Assembly: GCA_963205315.1 (NCBI GenBank)
Contig: CAUJIO010000073.1
Span: forward strand, 1-48,358
Direction: 5' to 3'
Length of the DNA stretch: 48,358 nucleotides
Source: Pseudomonadota bacterium
GTDB taxonomy: Bacteria; Pseudomonadota; Alphaproteobacteria; Rhizobiales; Aestuariivirgaceae
Shown here: piece after piece, positions 7,602 through 16,328 of the stretch
Position numbering within the stretch: the first letter of the stretch is position 1
How the letters are laid out: each line of letters starts with the position of its first letter
Made by a program: the position numbers and the translations under genes
Notes under the pieces: generated by a model
The model's input: the letters and a program-made list of their open reading frames with translations, nothing else
Told to the model about the DNA's origin: nothing
The model's database searches: none

Positions 7602-10073
7602 ATGAGTCTGCCGCAACGCTTTTCCGACTGGTTTGCCGCGCGGGGCTGGAGCCCCCGCGCCCATCAACTTGCCGTGCTGGCGCATGCTGAAGCGCGCGAG
7701 AGCGTGCTGCTGATCTCCCCCACCGGCGGCGGCAAGACACTCGCAGGCTTTCTCCCCAGCCTCATCGAGATCAGCGGCCAGGCGGAGAGGACGGGCGGTA
7801 TCCACACACTCTACATTTCGCCGCTGAAGGCGCTGGCCGTCGACATCGCCCGCAATCTCGAGGCGCCCGTTGCCGAAATGGCGCTACCCGTCGCCATCGA
7901 GACCCGCACCGGCGACACGCCGCACTCCAAGCGCCAGCGGCAGCGCCAGAAGCCACCCGACATTCTGATCACCACGCCCGAGCAGGTCTCGCTCCTCGTC
8001 TCCGATCCGCATGCCGCCTTCATGCTCAAGAACCTGCGCACGGTGATCCTCGACGAGCTGCATTCCATCGTCACCTCGAAGCGCGGCGTGCTCTTGTCGC
8101 TGGCGCTGGCCCGCGTGCAGGCGCTGGCCCCGCAGGCCATCCGCATCGGCCTCTCCGCCACCGTCGCCGATCCGGACGCGTTGCGGGCCTGGCTCGTCCC
8201 CACGGGTGAAACGCCGGCCCCGCTCGTGCTGGGCCAGCCGGGCGCCCGGCCCAACATCCGCATCCTCTCCTCCGTCGAACGCGTGCCATGGTCCGGCCAC
8301 TCGGCCATGTACGCCATTCCGGAAATCTATGGCGAGATCCGCAAGGCGAAGATGACGCTGGTCTTCGTCAACACCCGCAGCCAAGCCGAGATGATCTTTC
8401 AGGCGCTCTGGGAAGCCAATGACGACAATCTTCCGATTGCCCTTCATCATGGCTCGCTCGATGTCGGCCAGCGCCGCAAAGTTGAAGCTGCCATGGGCGA
8501 AGGAAAACTCCGTGCCGTCGTCTGCACCTCGACCCTCGAACTCGGCATCGACTGGGGCGACGTCGATCTCGTCGTGCACGTCGGCGCCCCCAAGGGCTCG
8601 AGCCGTCTGCTGCAGCGCATTGGCCGCTCCAACCACAAGCTTGACCTGCCCTCCGAGGCGCTGCTTGTTCCCTCCAACCGCTTCGAAGTGCTTGAATGCC
8701 AGGCCGCCCTTCATGCCGCGCAAGAAAATGCTCAGGACACGGACTACCCGATGGTTTTGAAGCTCGACGTGCTGGCTCAGCATATCATGTGCCGCGCCTG
8801 CGCCGGCCCCTTCCATCCGGATGATCTCTATGCCGAAGTGACATCGGCCTGGACCTATCGCAACCTGACGCGCGAGGATTTCGACAAGTGTGTCGACTAT
8901 GTCTCGACCGGCGGCTACGCGCTCAGGGCCTACGAGCGTTATGCGAAGCTCAAACAGCAAGCCGATGGCACGTTGCGCCTCACCCACCCGCGCCTCATCA
9001 TGACCTACAAGCTCAACATGGGCACCATCATCGAGGATGAGATGCTGAAGGTGCGGCTGGCCAGCGTCAGGCGCCGCCTCGGCAAGCGCGTCGTCATGGG
9101 CGGCCGCGTGCTGGGCGAGGTCGAGGAATGGTTCCTCAGCCAGCTATCGGTCGGTGACACGTTTCTCTTCAGCGGCGAAATCCTCCGCTTCGAGGGACTC
9201 GACGAGTTCGGTGCATTGGCGACCCGCTCGAAAGACCGCGAACCGAAAATCCCATCCTATCAGGGGGGCAAGTTCCCCCTCTCCACCTATCTCGCCAAGC
9301 GGGTGCGCGAAATGCTGGCCGATCCAGCTGCGTGGGGCGGCCTCCCAGCGCAGGTGAAGGACTGGCTCAGCCTGCAGCGCTTCCGCTCGCTGGTGCCGAA
9401 GGCCAGCCAGATGCTGGTCGAAACCTTCCCGCGCGCCGACAAGCATTACATGGTCTGCTATCCCTTCGAGGGCCGCCTTGCCCACCAGACGCTCGGCATG
9501 CTCTTGACGCGGCGGCTGGAGCGCGCCGGCCTGCAGCCAATGGGCTTTGTCGCTTCGGAATATGCGCTGGTCATCTGGATGGTGCGTGATATCTCGCTTC
9601 ATATCGGCACCGGCCGGCTATCGCTCGGCCGGCTTTTCGACGAGGACATGATGGGCGACGATCTCGATGCCTGGCTGGCGGAATCAGCTCTGATGAAGCG
9701 CACCTTCCGCAATGCCGCCATCATCGCCGGACTGATCGAGCGGCGCCAGCCGGGCAAGGAGAAGACGACGCGGCAAATGACAGTGAATACCGATCTCATC
9801 TATGACGTGCTGCGTAGCCACCAGCCCGACCACATCCTGCTGCGTGCCGCCTGGGACGACGCCGCGGAAGGCCTGATCGACGCCCATCGCCTCGGAGCCC
9901 TGCTGAAGCGAATCCACGGCCAGATCGTGCATGTGGGGCTTGATACGGTATCGCCGCTGGCCGTGCCCGTGCTCTTGGATATTGGCCGCGAATCGGTCTA
10001 CGGCGAGGGTCGTGATGCCATGCTCGCTGAAGCCGCGAACGATCTCATCGACGAGGCCATGCGGCTTGTCTAG
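7602..10073 (+). CDS. Ligase-associated DNA damage response DEXH-box helicase (Lhr-like)
   Basis: An 823-residue superfamily 2 helicase of the Lhr group. Walker A is SPTGGGKT (39-46), motif II is DELH at 151-154, and motif VI is QRIGRSNH near residue 338. The winged-helix and Lhr-core regions follow. The length and the downstream partner match the family called 'ligase-associated DNA damage response DEXH box helicase', which normally travels with an ATP-dependent DNA ligase, an exonuclease and the phosphoesterase PdeM. I chose ATG 7602 (MSLPQRFSDWF) rather than ATG 7548, which would lie inside the divergent MATE gene. The next gene overlaps its end by 8 nt, so translational coupling is likely. 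No ligase or nuclease gene is adjacent here. Confidence 0.88.
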   Translation: MSLPQRFSDWFAARGWSPRAHQLAVLAHAEARESVLLISPTGGGKTLAGFLPSLIEISGQAERTGGIHTLYISPLKALAVDIARNLEAPVAEMALPVAIETRTGDTPHSKRQRQRQKPPDILITTPEQVSLLVSDPHAAFMLKNLRTVILDELHSIVTSKRGVLLSLALARVQALAPQAIRIGLSATVADPDALRAWLVPTGETPAPLVLGQPGARPNIRILSSVERVPWSGHSAMYAIPEIYGEIRKAKMTLVFVNTRSQAEMIFQALWEANDDNLPIALHHGSLDVGQRRKVEAAMGEGKLRAVVCTSTLELGIDWGDVDLVVHVGAPKGSSRLLQRIGRSNHKLDLPSEALLVPSNRFEVLECQAALHAAQENAQDTDYPMVLKLDVLAQHIMCRACAGPFHPDDLYAEVTSAWTYRNLTREDFDKCVDYVSTGGYALRAYERYAKLKQQADGTLRLTHPRLIMTYKLNMGTIIEDEMLKVRLASVRRRLGKRVVMGGRVLGEVEEWFLSQLSVGDTFLFSGEILRFEGLDEFGALATRSKDREPKIPSYQGGKFPLSTYLAKRVREMLADPAAWGGLPAQVKDWLSLQRFRSLVPKASQMLVETFPRADKHYMVCYPFEGRLAHQTLGMLLTRRLERAGLQPMGFVASEYALVIWMVRDISLHIGTGRLSLGRLFDEDMMGDDLDAWLAESALMKRTFRNAAIIAGLIERRQPGKEKTTRQMTVNTDLIYDVLRSHQPDHILLRAAWDDAAEGLIDAHRLGALLKRIHGQIVHVGLDTVSPLAVPVLLDIGRESVYGEGRDAMLAEAANDLIDEAMRLV

Positions 10074-10743
10074 GTCGCATCGCATCCGCCTGTCCGGACT
10101 TGACCTTATTCCGGACCTGTCCGGCGCGATCTATGTCCCCGACTTTCAGGCATTGCTGATCGCCGACATGCATCTGGAAAAGGGCTCAAGCCTGGCCCGG
10201 CGCGGAATACACTTGCCACCCTATGATACCAGAGAGACACTCACACAGCTGTCGTCTGTCATTGCGGACGTGAAGCCAAACCGGCTGATCTTTCTCGGCG
10301 ACAGTTTTCATGATGACGCCGCGCGTGATCGCATCGATGCTGCCGACCTCGCGGCCCTGCGCCGTATCAGCGCTGAGCGCGATACCATCTGGATCACCGG
10401 CAATCACGACGCTTCGCCACCGCAGGACATCGGCGGCCAGATCGCGCGCGAAGTTGCGCTGGGGCCGGTCACTTTGCGTCATGAACCAAAGTCACTGCCG
10501 CAAGGTGTCTTTGAAATTGCCGGCCATCTTCATCCCGCTGCGGCAGTTGAATCGCGCGGCCATCGCATCCGCTGCCGCTGCTTCATTGCCGATGACCGTC
10601 GCATGGTCCTGCCGGCGTTTGGCAGCTACACGGGTGCTCTCAGCGTGCGGTCGGATGCCTTTGACGGGCTGTTCGGCGATTATCATGTCTGGATGATCGG
10701 ATCGCGCGCGATCCACCGGTTTCCTGCCGCGAAGGTCAGGTGA
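10066..10743 (+). CDS. pdeM: Ligase-associated metallophosphoesterase PdeM
   Basis: A 225-residue calcineurin-like phosphoesterase. The two-metal site motifs are DMH (Asp34, His36), GDSFHD (78-83), GNHD (112-115) and GHLHP near residue 165. PdeM is the endonuclease/phosphoesterase partner of the preceding helicase family. I placed the start at TTG 10066, which overlaps the helicase stop and gives the usual length; an in-frame ATG at 10015 would add 17 unlikely residues inside the helicase gene. The 3' end overlaps the convergent DUF3429 gene by 8 nt. The biological DNA substrate is not established by sequence. Confidence 0.85.
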   Translation: MSRSHRIRLSGLDLIPDLSGAIYVPDFQALLIADMHLEKGSSLARRGIHLPPYDTRETLTQLSSVIADVKPNRLIFLGDSFHDDAARDRIDAADLAALRRISAERDTIWITGNHDASPPQDIGGQIAREVALGPVTLRHEPKSLPQGVFEIAGHLHPAAAVESRGHRIRCRCFIADDRRMVLPAFGSYTGALSVRSDAFDGLFGDYHVWMIGSRAIHRFPAAKVR

Positions 10744-11194
10744 TCGCCACCGCGATGAGGCCCAGAACCAAGGCCAGCACGGCACCGCTGGTGAGCAGCA
10801 TGCGGAGCTTTCCAAACCAGGCAGGCAACCGCCCCGCTTCGACACTGGTCACGTCCCACAAGGCCTGAAGCAGAAATCCCGCAATCAGGAGCGTGAGCCC
10901 GAGGATCGGCGGCAGGAAGAGCGCCGCAAGTCCTGCCAGGGAACCCAGCACGCTGCCCAATAGTTCTGCGGATTGACGCCGTCCATCGTAGGGACCGATC
11001 GCCGTTCCCCAACGGATGCCGCCAAGAAACGTCAGGATGATCGCGGCATAACCGATGAGAAGTCGCGACCCGACGCCGGGCGCAATGTCCGGGACCCACG
11101 GCACCAGCGCGCCGGCTGCAAACGGGATCAGCCCCGCAAGCCCGAGCGCCAGCGCCACCGGCGGAATACGGGCATGATCAACTGGACTGGTCAT
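10736..11194 (-). CDS. DUF3429 family membrane protein
   Basis: A 152-residue protein with four or five hydrophobic helices and the LTFLGGIRWG motif typical of DUF3429, a family of small inner-membrane proteins of unknown function common in Proteobacteria. Start ATG 11194 (MTSPVDHARIPP) is preferred to ATG 11215, which adds seven residues. It lies 45 nt downstream of the podJ-like gene on the same strand and could be read through from it. The 3' end overlaps pdeM by 8 nt in convergent orientation. Confidence 0.8.
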   Translation of the reverse strand: MTSPVDHARIPPVALALGLAGLIPFAAGALVPWVPDIAPGVGSRLLIGYAAIILTFLGGIRWGTAIGPYDGRRQSAELLGSVLGSLAGLAALFLPPILGLTLLIAGFLLQALWDVTSVEAGRLPAWFGKLRMLLTSGAVLALVLGLIAVAIT

Positions 11195-11239
11195 GCAACT
11201 ACTGTGGCCGCCCATGCCCAGGGAATCAAGCCCGAGGAA

Positions 11240-14200
11240 TCAGGCGCCGGCTTTCGTCCGCATCGCTTCCAGCAGATCGGGAGAGACATTGCCGGTGACG
11301 CGCATGCCCACTTGCAGCTGGAACAGCCTGATCGCATTCGCCGTGCGACTGCCCAACTTGCCGTCCGGCGTGCCGACGTTGTAGCCAAGTTTCATCAGGA
11401 GCTGCTGGGCTTCCGCAACCGGATCTGCGGATGCGGAATCGGCATTGTCGGCCAGCATCGGCATGGCGGCATCACTGCCGGCCAGTGCGGCGTCAACTGG
11501 TGTTGCAGCCGTCTGTTCCCCCCATGCTGGATCGGAAAGGGCAACCACATTGGCCTCATCTGTTCCGGGAACAGGTGACCAGTTTGCAATACGTCCGTTG
11601 ACAGCGTTGGCATCGGCAGTCGCCAGCGTCGCCACGAGCTTGTCGGCTCGCTTGCCCGCATCGGCATCACCTTGTTTCGCCGCTAACATATACCAGAAAT
11701 ATGCTTCCTTCGCGTCGACCCGCGTGCCGAGCCCGCGCTCGTACAGCACCGCAAGATTGAACTGGCTGTCATGGAGTCCCCGCTCTGCGGCCGACTTGAA
11801 CCAGCGGAAGGCCTTGTCATAGTTCGGCGTTCCCGCCTGATTGCCGGCCGCAATCACTGCCGCATTGTGCATGGACTTGATATTGCCGCCCTCGGCAGCG
11901 CGCTCGTACCACAGCAGTGCTGTGGCAGCGTCCTGCGGCACACCCTTGCCGCGCTCGAACAGCGTCGCGAGCCGGTACTGGGCCGGAGCCAGTCCGCGCT
12001 CAGCCGCGACCTGATACCAATACGCAGCTTTCGGCAGATCCTGCGCCACGCCTTGACCGTCGAGATAGCGGCTGGCGATGATGAATTGCGCCTTCGCGTC
12101 ACCGCGTGCCGCAGCAGCTCGAAGTGCTTCTGTGCCGACATCGGCAGGCGGCATTTCGGCCCGCGATTCTCCCGGTTGGGCGACGATCGACGCGAGTGTC
12201 GCGTCTGTCTTTTTTGCCGGTAGCGAACCGGTGATAAGCAGGTCGTTCTGTGGAGCGGGTGCAGACGAGATCTGCTGGCCGGTGGCGCGTGCCAGAAGTC
12301 CCGCAAGATCACCCGAAAGTTTGCCCGGTGCAGGGGTCTGGGTCGCGGTTGGAGCCAGGGGCATGACTTCGGCCGGCGCTTCAATCGACGAAGTTTGCTT
12401 CACCGGCTTGGGCTTGGCCAGAATGTTGAACGCAAACGCCGAGACGGCAGCAAGCAGGACAATGCCGGCAAGGACCAGCTTCTTGCGCTTGTTCTCATTG
12501 GCTGCAGCTGCCGGCTTTTCCACCACCGGCTGGCCGTTCACATAGGTCACGGGCTCAGGCTGGCGATTGCGCTTGAACAGTGAGAAGCGGGATGACTTCG
12601 GTGCATCCGCAATCACCGGGTGCCGAACGTCTGCCGGAGCTACGGCCGGCCGCGACGCCGCGGCCTGGGCAGCGCGCCGCGCCGCAGCAATGAAATCGTC
12701 GCCGCCAACATCCGCCCCGGGGCTGAAATCTGCTGCCGGGGACGGGACGGCTGTCTGTACCGATACTTGGAGTTCCGGTTCAACGCTGGCCGGATCTGGC
12801 GCCGCATGTGGCTCCGTTGCCTCGGTTTCTCCAGCTGCATCCTGGGGGGCCGGTTCGGCGGGGGACGTAAAGATGTGCGGATCGAATGTTCCGCTTGGAT
12901 CATAGAACTGCGGCGGGGCGGCAGGACGATACGAGGGTGCCGGCGCCTGCTCAGGGGGTGTCTGTTGCGCTGCCTGCTGCGCCATATTGACGGCCAGTTG
13001 ATGGCCGGCCGAGGCCGTTTCGAGCTCCGCCAGCTTGTTGACGATCTGCTCGAGTGTTTCGTGGACGGCTTCAAGTGTTTCCTGATTGCGCTGTTCCGCA
13101 CTGGCAGCGCTCTCGCGAACAGCCCTCAGTCCCTCTTCCATCGCCCTGAGTTCTGGTGAGGGACCGGACTGGGCTTGCGCCGCAAGCACCCGCTCCACCG
13201 CCCGGTTGGCGGCGTCCTCAGCCGTCTGGCTGACATGTGAGCGGCTCTGCTCCAGACTGTCGTAGAGTTGATGGATCGCCCGTTCCATCGTCTCCAGATG
13301 GCCGAGCTGGTTTTCGGTACGGCTGACGCGATCGTTGACAGCGGCGATATGTTGCTCGAGAGCCTTGACCGATTGCTGGTCGCCCTGCAGCCGCATGGCC
13401 TCGCCCAGTTTGTGATCCAGTTCGGCGACTCGGCGCTCAAGTTCGCCGAACTGCGGCAAGTTGCGCGTGGCGGCACTGTTCTGGTCGAGCTTCTGGGTCA
13501 GTTCGCCAAGCCGACGATCCATGTCGGCAATGGGACGCATGTCCGGCCCTTGCGCGACGCGGGTGGAAAGTTGTTCGACGGCCACGCGCAGTGCATGGAC
13601 GTCGCGCTCCGAAGCCGTCGCCTGCTTGACGTCGTCGATCCGCTTGTTGAGGCTACCAACCTCGCCTCTCAGCCGCTGCAGGTCGACGATCGTCGACTGC
13701 TGCGATCCGATGGTTGATTGGGCTTCCTTGAGCACGCCGAGTATGCGGCTTTCGATGTCGCGCAATTCATTGCGCGCCACACCGGCAGCCGAAGCCTGCG
13801 CCTGGGACGCCAGCATCTCGGAGGAGGACCGCACGTCTTCGATACGATCGGCAAGCTGACTTATTTCTTTGCGCACGACATCCGGCAGGCCCGAATGAAG
13901 CATATTTTCTGAACGCTGCAGTCGGCCGGACAATTCGGCGATCCGTGCTTCAAGGCTCGAGAAGGCAGGCGCGGCACGCACGAGCTCGTCTGGGCTGTTC
14001 GGCTGCGTTGCCCGCTCCGCCATATCGCCCAGCCGGTCCTGCATCGACTTCAGACTGTCGCGTGTCCGCTTCTCGCTGACCTCAATGTGCTCGACAACAT
14101 TTCGGATCGCCGTCTCCAACGCCGAATAGCCCGGCACGTCCTCAGGCTTTTCAATGGTCTGCGGCCTTGTCGCCATGGCAATCTGCCGACCAAGCACCGA

Positions 14201-14647
14201 CAGGCGTTCGTTGACGGCTGTGAAGGCCTCGACGGCCTGCCGCTCGTTGTTGTCGATCCGGCTGAAAATTCGATTCAGCGTCTCACGGTCCTCGCTGCGG
14301 TAGCGCGGTGCCTCATAGGGCATGATCGTTGCCGATTCACGCTCGCGCTGGGCCAGTTGCGACAGCTGATGCGCGATGTCTTCGAGCCGGATCGCAGCCT
14401 CTGGCTGTCTCGGCTGTGGCTCTGTCCGGCGCGGCGGCGGAGCGGGTTCCGGCTCGCAATCAAAATATTCTTCACGCTGGGCATCCTCGCTACCCTTTTC
14501 CAGCCCTTCCAGGGGCTCATTCTGATCAAGAATCACCGAATTGAGCCATTCTCCAAGCGTCATTCCGGCCCGCCGGGCAGCGTGTTTTGCCGCTTCCCGG
14601 ACCTCTGGTTCGATGCCTTTGACGCTCCAAGGAATGCCCGGTTTCAT
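11240..14647 (-). CDS. podJ: PodJ-like polar organelle development protein (coiled coil, Sel1 repeats, peptidoglycan-binding domain)
   Basis: An 1135-residue protein. The start (MKPGIPWSVKGIEPEVREAA, then RRAGMTLGEWLN) matches the N-terminus of PodJ homologues in Rhizobiales. A long heptad-rich coiled coil covers about 80-560, followed by a Pro/Ala-rich linker and one transmembrane segment at about 722-745 after an RKKL charge cluster. The periplasmic part has Sel1-type TPR repeats at about 836-1002 (AAARGDAKAQF, AAERGLAPAQYRLATLFERG and others) and a peptidoglycan-binding domain 1 at about 1072-1130. PodJ marks a cell pole and recruits division, pilus or stalk factors in Caulobacter and Agrobacterium. 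The tad pilus locus 16 kb away makes a pole-localising role attractive, but that link is inferred. Confidence 0.85.
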   Translation of the reverse strand: MKPGIPWSVKGIEPEVREAAKHAARRAGMTLGEWLNSVILDQNEPLEGLEKGSEDAQREEYFDCEPEPAPPPRRTEPQPRQPEAAIRLEDIAHQLSQLAQRERESATIMPYEAPRYRSEDRETLNRIFSRIDNNERQAVEAFTAVNERLSVLGRQIAMATRPQTIEKPEDVPGYSALETAIRNVVEHIEVSEKRTRDSLKSMQDRLGDMAERATQPNSPDELVRAAPAFSSLEARIAELSGRLQRSENMLHSGLPDVVRKEISQLADRIEDVRSSSEMLASQAQASAAGVARNELRDIESRILGVLKEAQSTIGSQQSTIVDLQRLRGEVGSLNKRIDDVKQATASERDVHALRVAVEQLSTRVAQGPDMRPIADMDRRLGELTQKLDQNSAATRNLPQFGELERRVAELDHKLGEAMRLQGDQQSVKALEQHIAAVNDRVSRTENQLGHLETMERAIHQLYDSLEQSRSHVSQTAEDAANRAVERVLAAQAQSGPSPELRAMEEGLRAVRESAASAEQRNQETLEAVHETLEQIVNKLAELETASAGHQLAVNMAQQAAQQTPPEQAPAPSYRPAAPPQFYDPSGTFDPHIFTSPAEPAPQDAAGETEATEPHAAPDPASVEPELQVSVQTAVPSPAADFSPGADVGGDDFIAAARRAAQAAASRPAVAPADVRHPVIADAPKSSRFSLFKRNRQPEPVTYVNGQPVVEKPAAAANENKRKKLVLAGIVLLAAVSAFAFNILAKPKPVKQTSSIEAPAEVMPLAPTATQTPAPGKLSGDLAGLLARATGQQISSAPAPQNDLLITGSLPAKKTDATLASIVAQPGESRAEMPPADVGTEALRAAAARGDAKAQFIIASRYLDGQGVAQDLPKAAYWYQVAAERGLAPAQYRLATLFERGKGVPQDAATALLWYERAAEGGNIKSMHNAAVIAAGNQAGTPNYDKAFRWFKSAAERGLHDSQFNLAVLYERGLGTRVDAKEAYFWYMLAAKQGDADAGKRADKLVATLATADANAVNGRIANWSPVPGTDEANVVALSDPAWGEQTAATPVDAALAGSDAAMPMLADNADSASADPVAEAQQLLMKLGYNVGTPDGKLGSRTANAIRLFQLQVGMRVTGNVSPDLLEAMRTKAGA

Positions 14648-14958
14648 TATGCTTTCTTCTCTCGGTTGCCGCCGTGCTCACAACCATCGACGTCGAGTGG
14701 CCATTGAACGGGTGCTTGATTTCACTGTCCAAAAGTTAACGTGTTTGGTAAATATTCAGTTAAGCGGTTGATCCTTTGGCGCGAATCGACAGTCTGGAGG
14801 GGGCAAATTGACCGCTGAGCCTGCGATCGATGTAACCATGAAAATTGAAATGACCGGGTCAATCCCGCTGACGTTGACGCAGGGGATACACACAGTGTCC
14901 CAAAGCGACTATATTAGTTGCTATAAGCGACACTCAATGCTTCCGGAGCCAAAGCAAA
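14648..14958. promoter_or_regulatory. Divergent control region between podJ and the MerR gene
   Basis: This 311-nt gap separates the divergent podJ-like and MerR genes and should contain both promoters. The part nearest the MerR gene holds a nested dyad (listed separately). The podJ-proximal half is AT-rich for this window (14715-14770). No reading frame in it looks coding. Confidence 0.5.
14894..14934. promoter_or_regulatory. Nested dyad, probable MerR operator
   Basis: Outer arms AGTGTC (14894-14899) and GACACT (14929-14934) enclose AGCGAC (14904-14909) facing GTTGCT (14917-14922), a near-perfect inner dyad around TATATTA. AGCGAC recurs at 14926-14931. The element ends 24 nt before the MerR start codon, where autoregulation by a MerR protein would be expected. 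Assignment to this regulator is inference from position. Confidence 0.5.
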
Positions 14959-15396
14959 ATGACTGCACATGAAACAAAAGACCGGTCCAACCGCGACCGC
15001 ACATATTCGATCACGGAACTCTGCCGTGAGTTCGATGTAACGCCCCGCACCTTGCGGTTTTACGAGCAGAAGGGCCTGCTGCATCCCGCACGCCGCGGCT
15101 GGACCCGTCTCTTCAGCTACCGCGACCGCGCCCGTTTGCAGCTGATCCTGCGCGGCAAGAAGGTCGGTTTTGCGCTGGAAGAAATCAAGGAGATGCTTGA
15201 TCTCTACAATCTGCGCGACGGCCAGTTGACCCAGCTGCGCATCGCCTCGACGAAGATGCGCGAGCGCCTTGAAGCTCTGCGCAAGCAGCGTGTCGAACTT
15301 GAAGACGCGATTGCCGACCTCGAACGCACGGTCGTCGTGGTCGACGGCATGCTGAAGGAGCGCGAGGCCGCTGCTCCTAAGGCTGTCAACAGCTGA
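14959..15396 (+). CDS. MerR family transcriptional regulator
   Basis: A 145-residue regulator. The winged helix-turn-helix is SITELCREFDVTPRTLRFYE at about residues 17-36, followed by a GLLHPARRGWTRLFSYRDRARL wing and second helix pair. A long dimerisation coiled coil with ALRKQRVELEDAIADLER ends the protein. It has no cysteine pair in the C-terminal part like those of metal-sensing MerR members. It resembles the MerR regulators that control acyl-CoA or branched-chain amino acid catabolism in alphaproteobacteria, but no such genes are near. CCGGAG precedes ATG by about 10 nt. A nested dyad lies just upstream, and a GC-rich hairpin follows. Confidence 0.85.
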   Translation: MTAHETKDRSNRDRTYSITELCREFDVTPRTLRFYEQKGLLHPARRGWTRLFSYRDRARLQLILRGKKVGFALEEIKEMLDLYNLRDGQLTQLRIASTKMRERLEALRKQRVELEDAIADLERTVVVVDGMLKEREAAAPKAVNS

Positions 15397-15420
15397 TCCA
15401 GCAAACCGCTTGCGGCAATG

Positions 15421-15458
15421 ACGCGTCCGGGTGAAAAGCCCCGACGCGTTATTGCTTT
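15421..15458 (+). terminator. Probable intrinsic terminator after the MerR gene
   Basis: ACGCGTCCGGG (15421-15431) pairs with CCCCGACGCGT (15439-15449) with one mismatch around a 7-nt loop. The following tract TATTGCTTTCC is only moderately T-rich, so termination may be partial. nudC starts 15 nt further on. Confidence 0.5.
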
Positions 15459-15473
15459 CCGGAGCCGCGTGCG

Positions 15474-16328
15474 ATGCAACTTGCCTATATCCACAATCCA
15501 CTCGACCGAAGCGCCAACCTGCGCCCGGACGATGATTGGATCTCGACACAGCGCGAAAACCGGAATGCGAAATTCGTACGCATCAACGGCGACCAGACTG
15601 TCATGCGCGACGGCCGCCTCGACACATCGTTTGCTCCCGATGCTACGGCGCCGATTTTCCTCGGTCTCGACCCGACCGGAGCACCCTGGTTTGCGATTGG
15701 AACGTCCGCCACTGAAGGTCTCAAGGATCTCCGCAGCCTCGCGATGGAGGAAGCGGTATCGCCGGAAGAGCTCGGAATCCTCGCCCAGGCCCGGTCGCTT
15801 GTGCAATGGCACCAGCGCCGCAGTTTCTGTTCAAACTGCGGCAACCGTCTGGAGATCCGGGACGGTGGATACCGGCGCCATTGCCCGTCGTGCAGCATGG
15901 ATCATTTTCCGCGTACCGATCCCGTCGTTATCATCGTCGTCCGGCATGAGGGCAGCATCTTGTTGGGCCGCCAGAGCCCCTGGAAGCCGGGCATGTATTC
16001 CGCGCTCGCCGGCTTCGTTGAGCCCGGAGAAACCATCGAGGATGCGGCCCGCCGCGAGGTGTTTGAAGAGGCGGGAATCCGTGTGGGCGCAGTGCGCTAT
16101 GTCAGCAGTCAGCCCTGGCCATTTCTGTCGAACTTAATGATTGGCCTCATCGGCGATGCCGTGTCATCGACAATCACTCTCGATCACAAGGAACTGGAGG
16201 ACGCCCGCTGGTTTTCAGCCGCCGAGGCGACCATGATGGTCGAGCGGACGCATCCCGACGGCCTTTACGCCGCCAACCCAATGGCGATTGCACACCAGCT
16301 TGTGAAAGCTGCGCTTCAGTTGCCCTGA
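15474..16328 (+). CDS. nudC: NADH pyrophosphatase / NAD-capped RNA hydrolase NudC
   Basis: A 284-residue Nudix hydrolase. A four-cysteine zinc site is formed by Cys119, Cys122, Cys137 and Cys140. The Nudix box runs from Gly180 to Ile202 with the REVFEEAG core (Glu198 and Glu199 bind the metal). The downstream SQPWPF motif at about 212-217 is diagnostic of NudC, which splits NADH into NMNH and AMP and removes NAD caps from RNA. The N-terminal domain is present, giving normal family length. GGAG precedes the ATG. Its last 13 nt overlap the convergent pheA gene. Confidence 0.93.
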   Translation: MQLAYIHNPLDRSANLRPDDDWISTQRENRNAKFVRINGDQTVMRDGRLDTSFAPDATAPIFLGLDPTGAPWFAIGTSATEGLKDLRSLAMEEAVSPEELGILAQARSLVQWHQRRSFCSNCGNRLEIRDGGYRRHCPSCSMDHFPRTDPVVIIVVRHEGSILLGRQSPWKPGMYSALAGFVEPGETIEDAARREVFEEAGIRVGAVRYVSSQPWPFLSNLMIGLIGDAVSSTITLDHKELEDARWFSAAEATMMVERTHPDGLYAANPMAIAHQLVKAALQLP

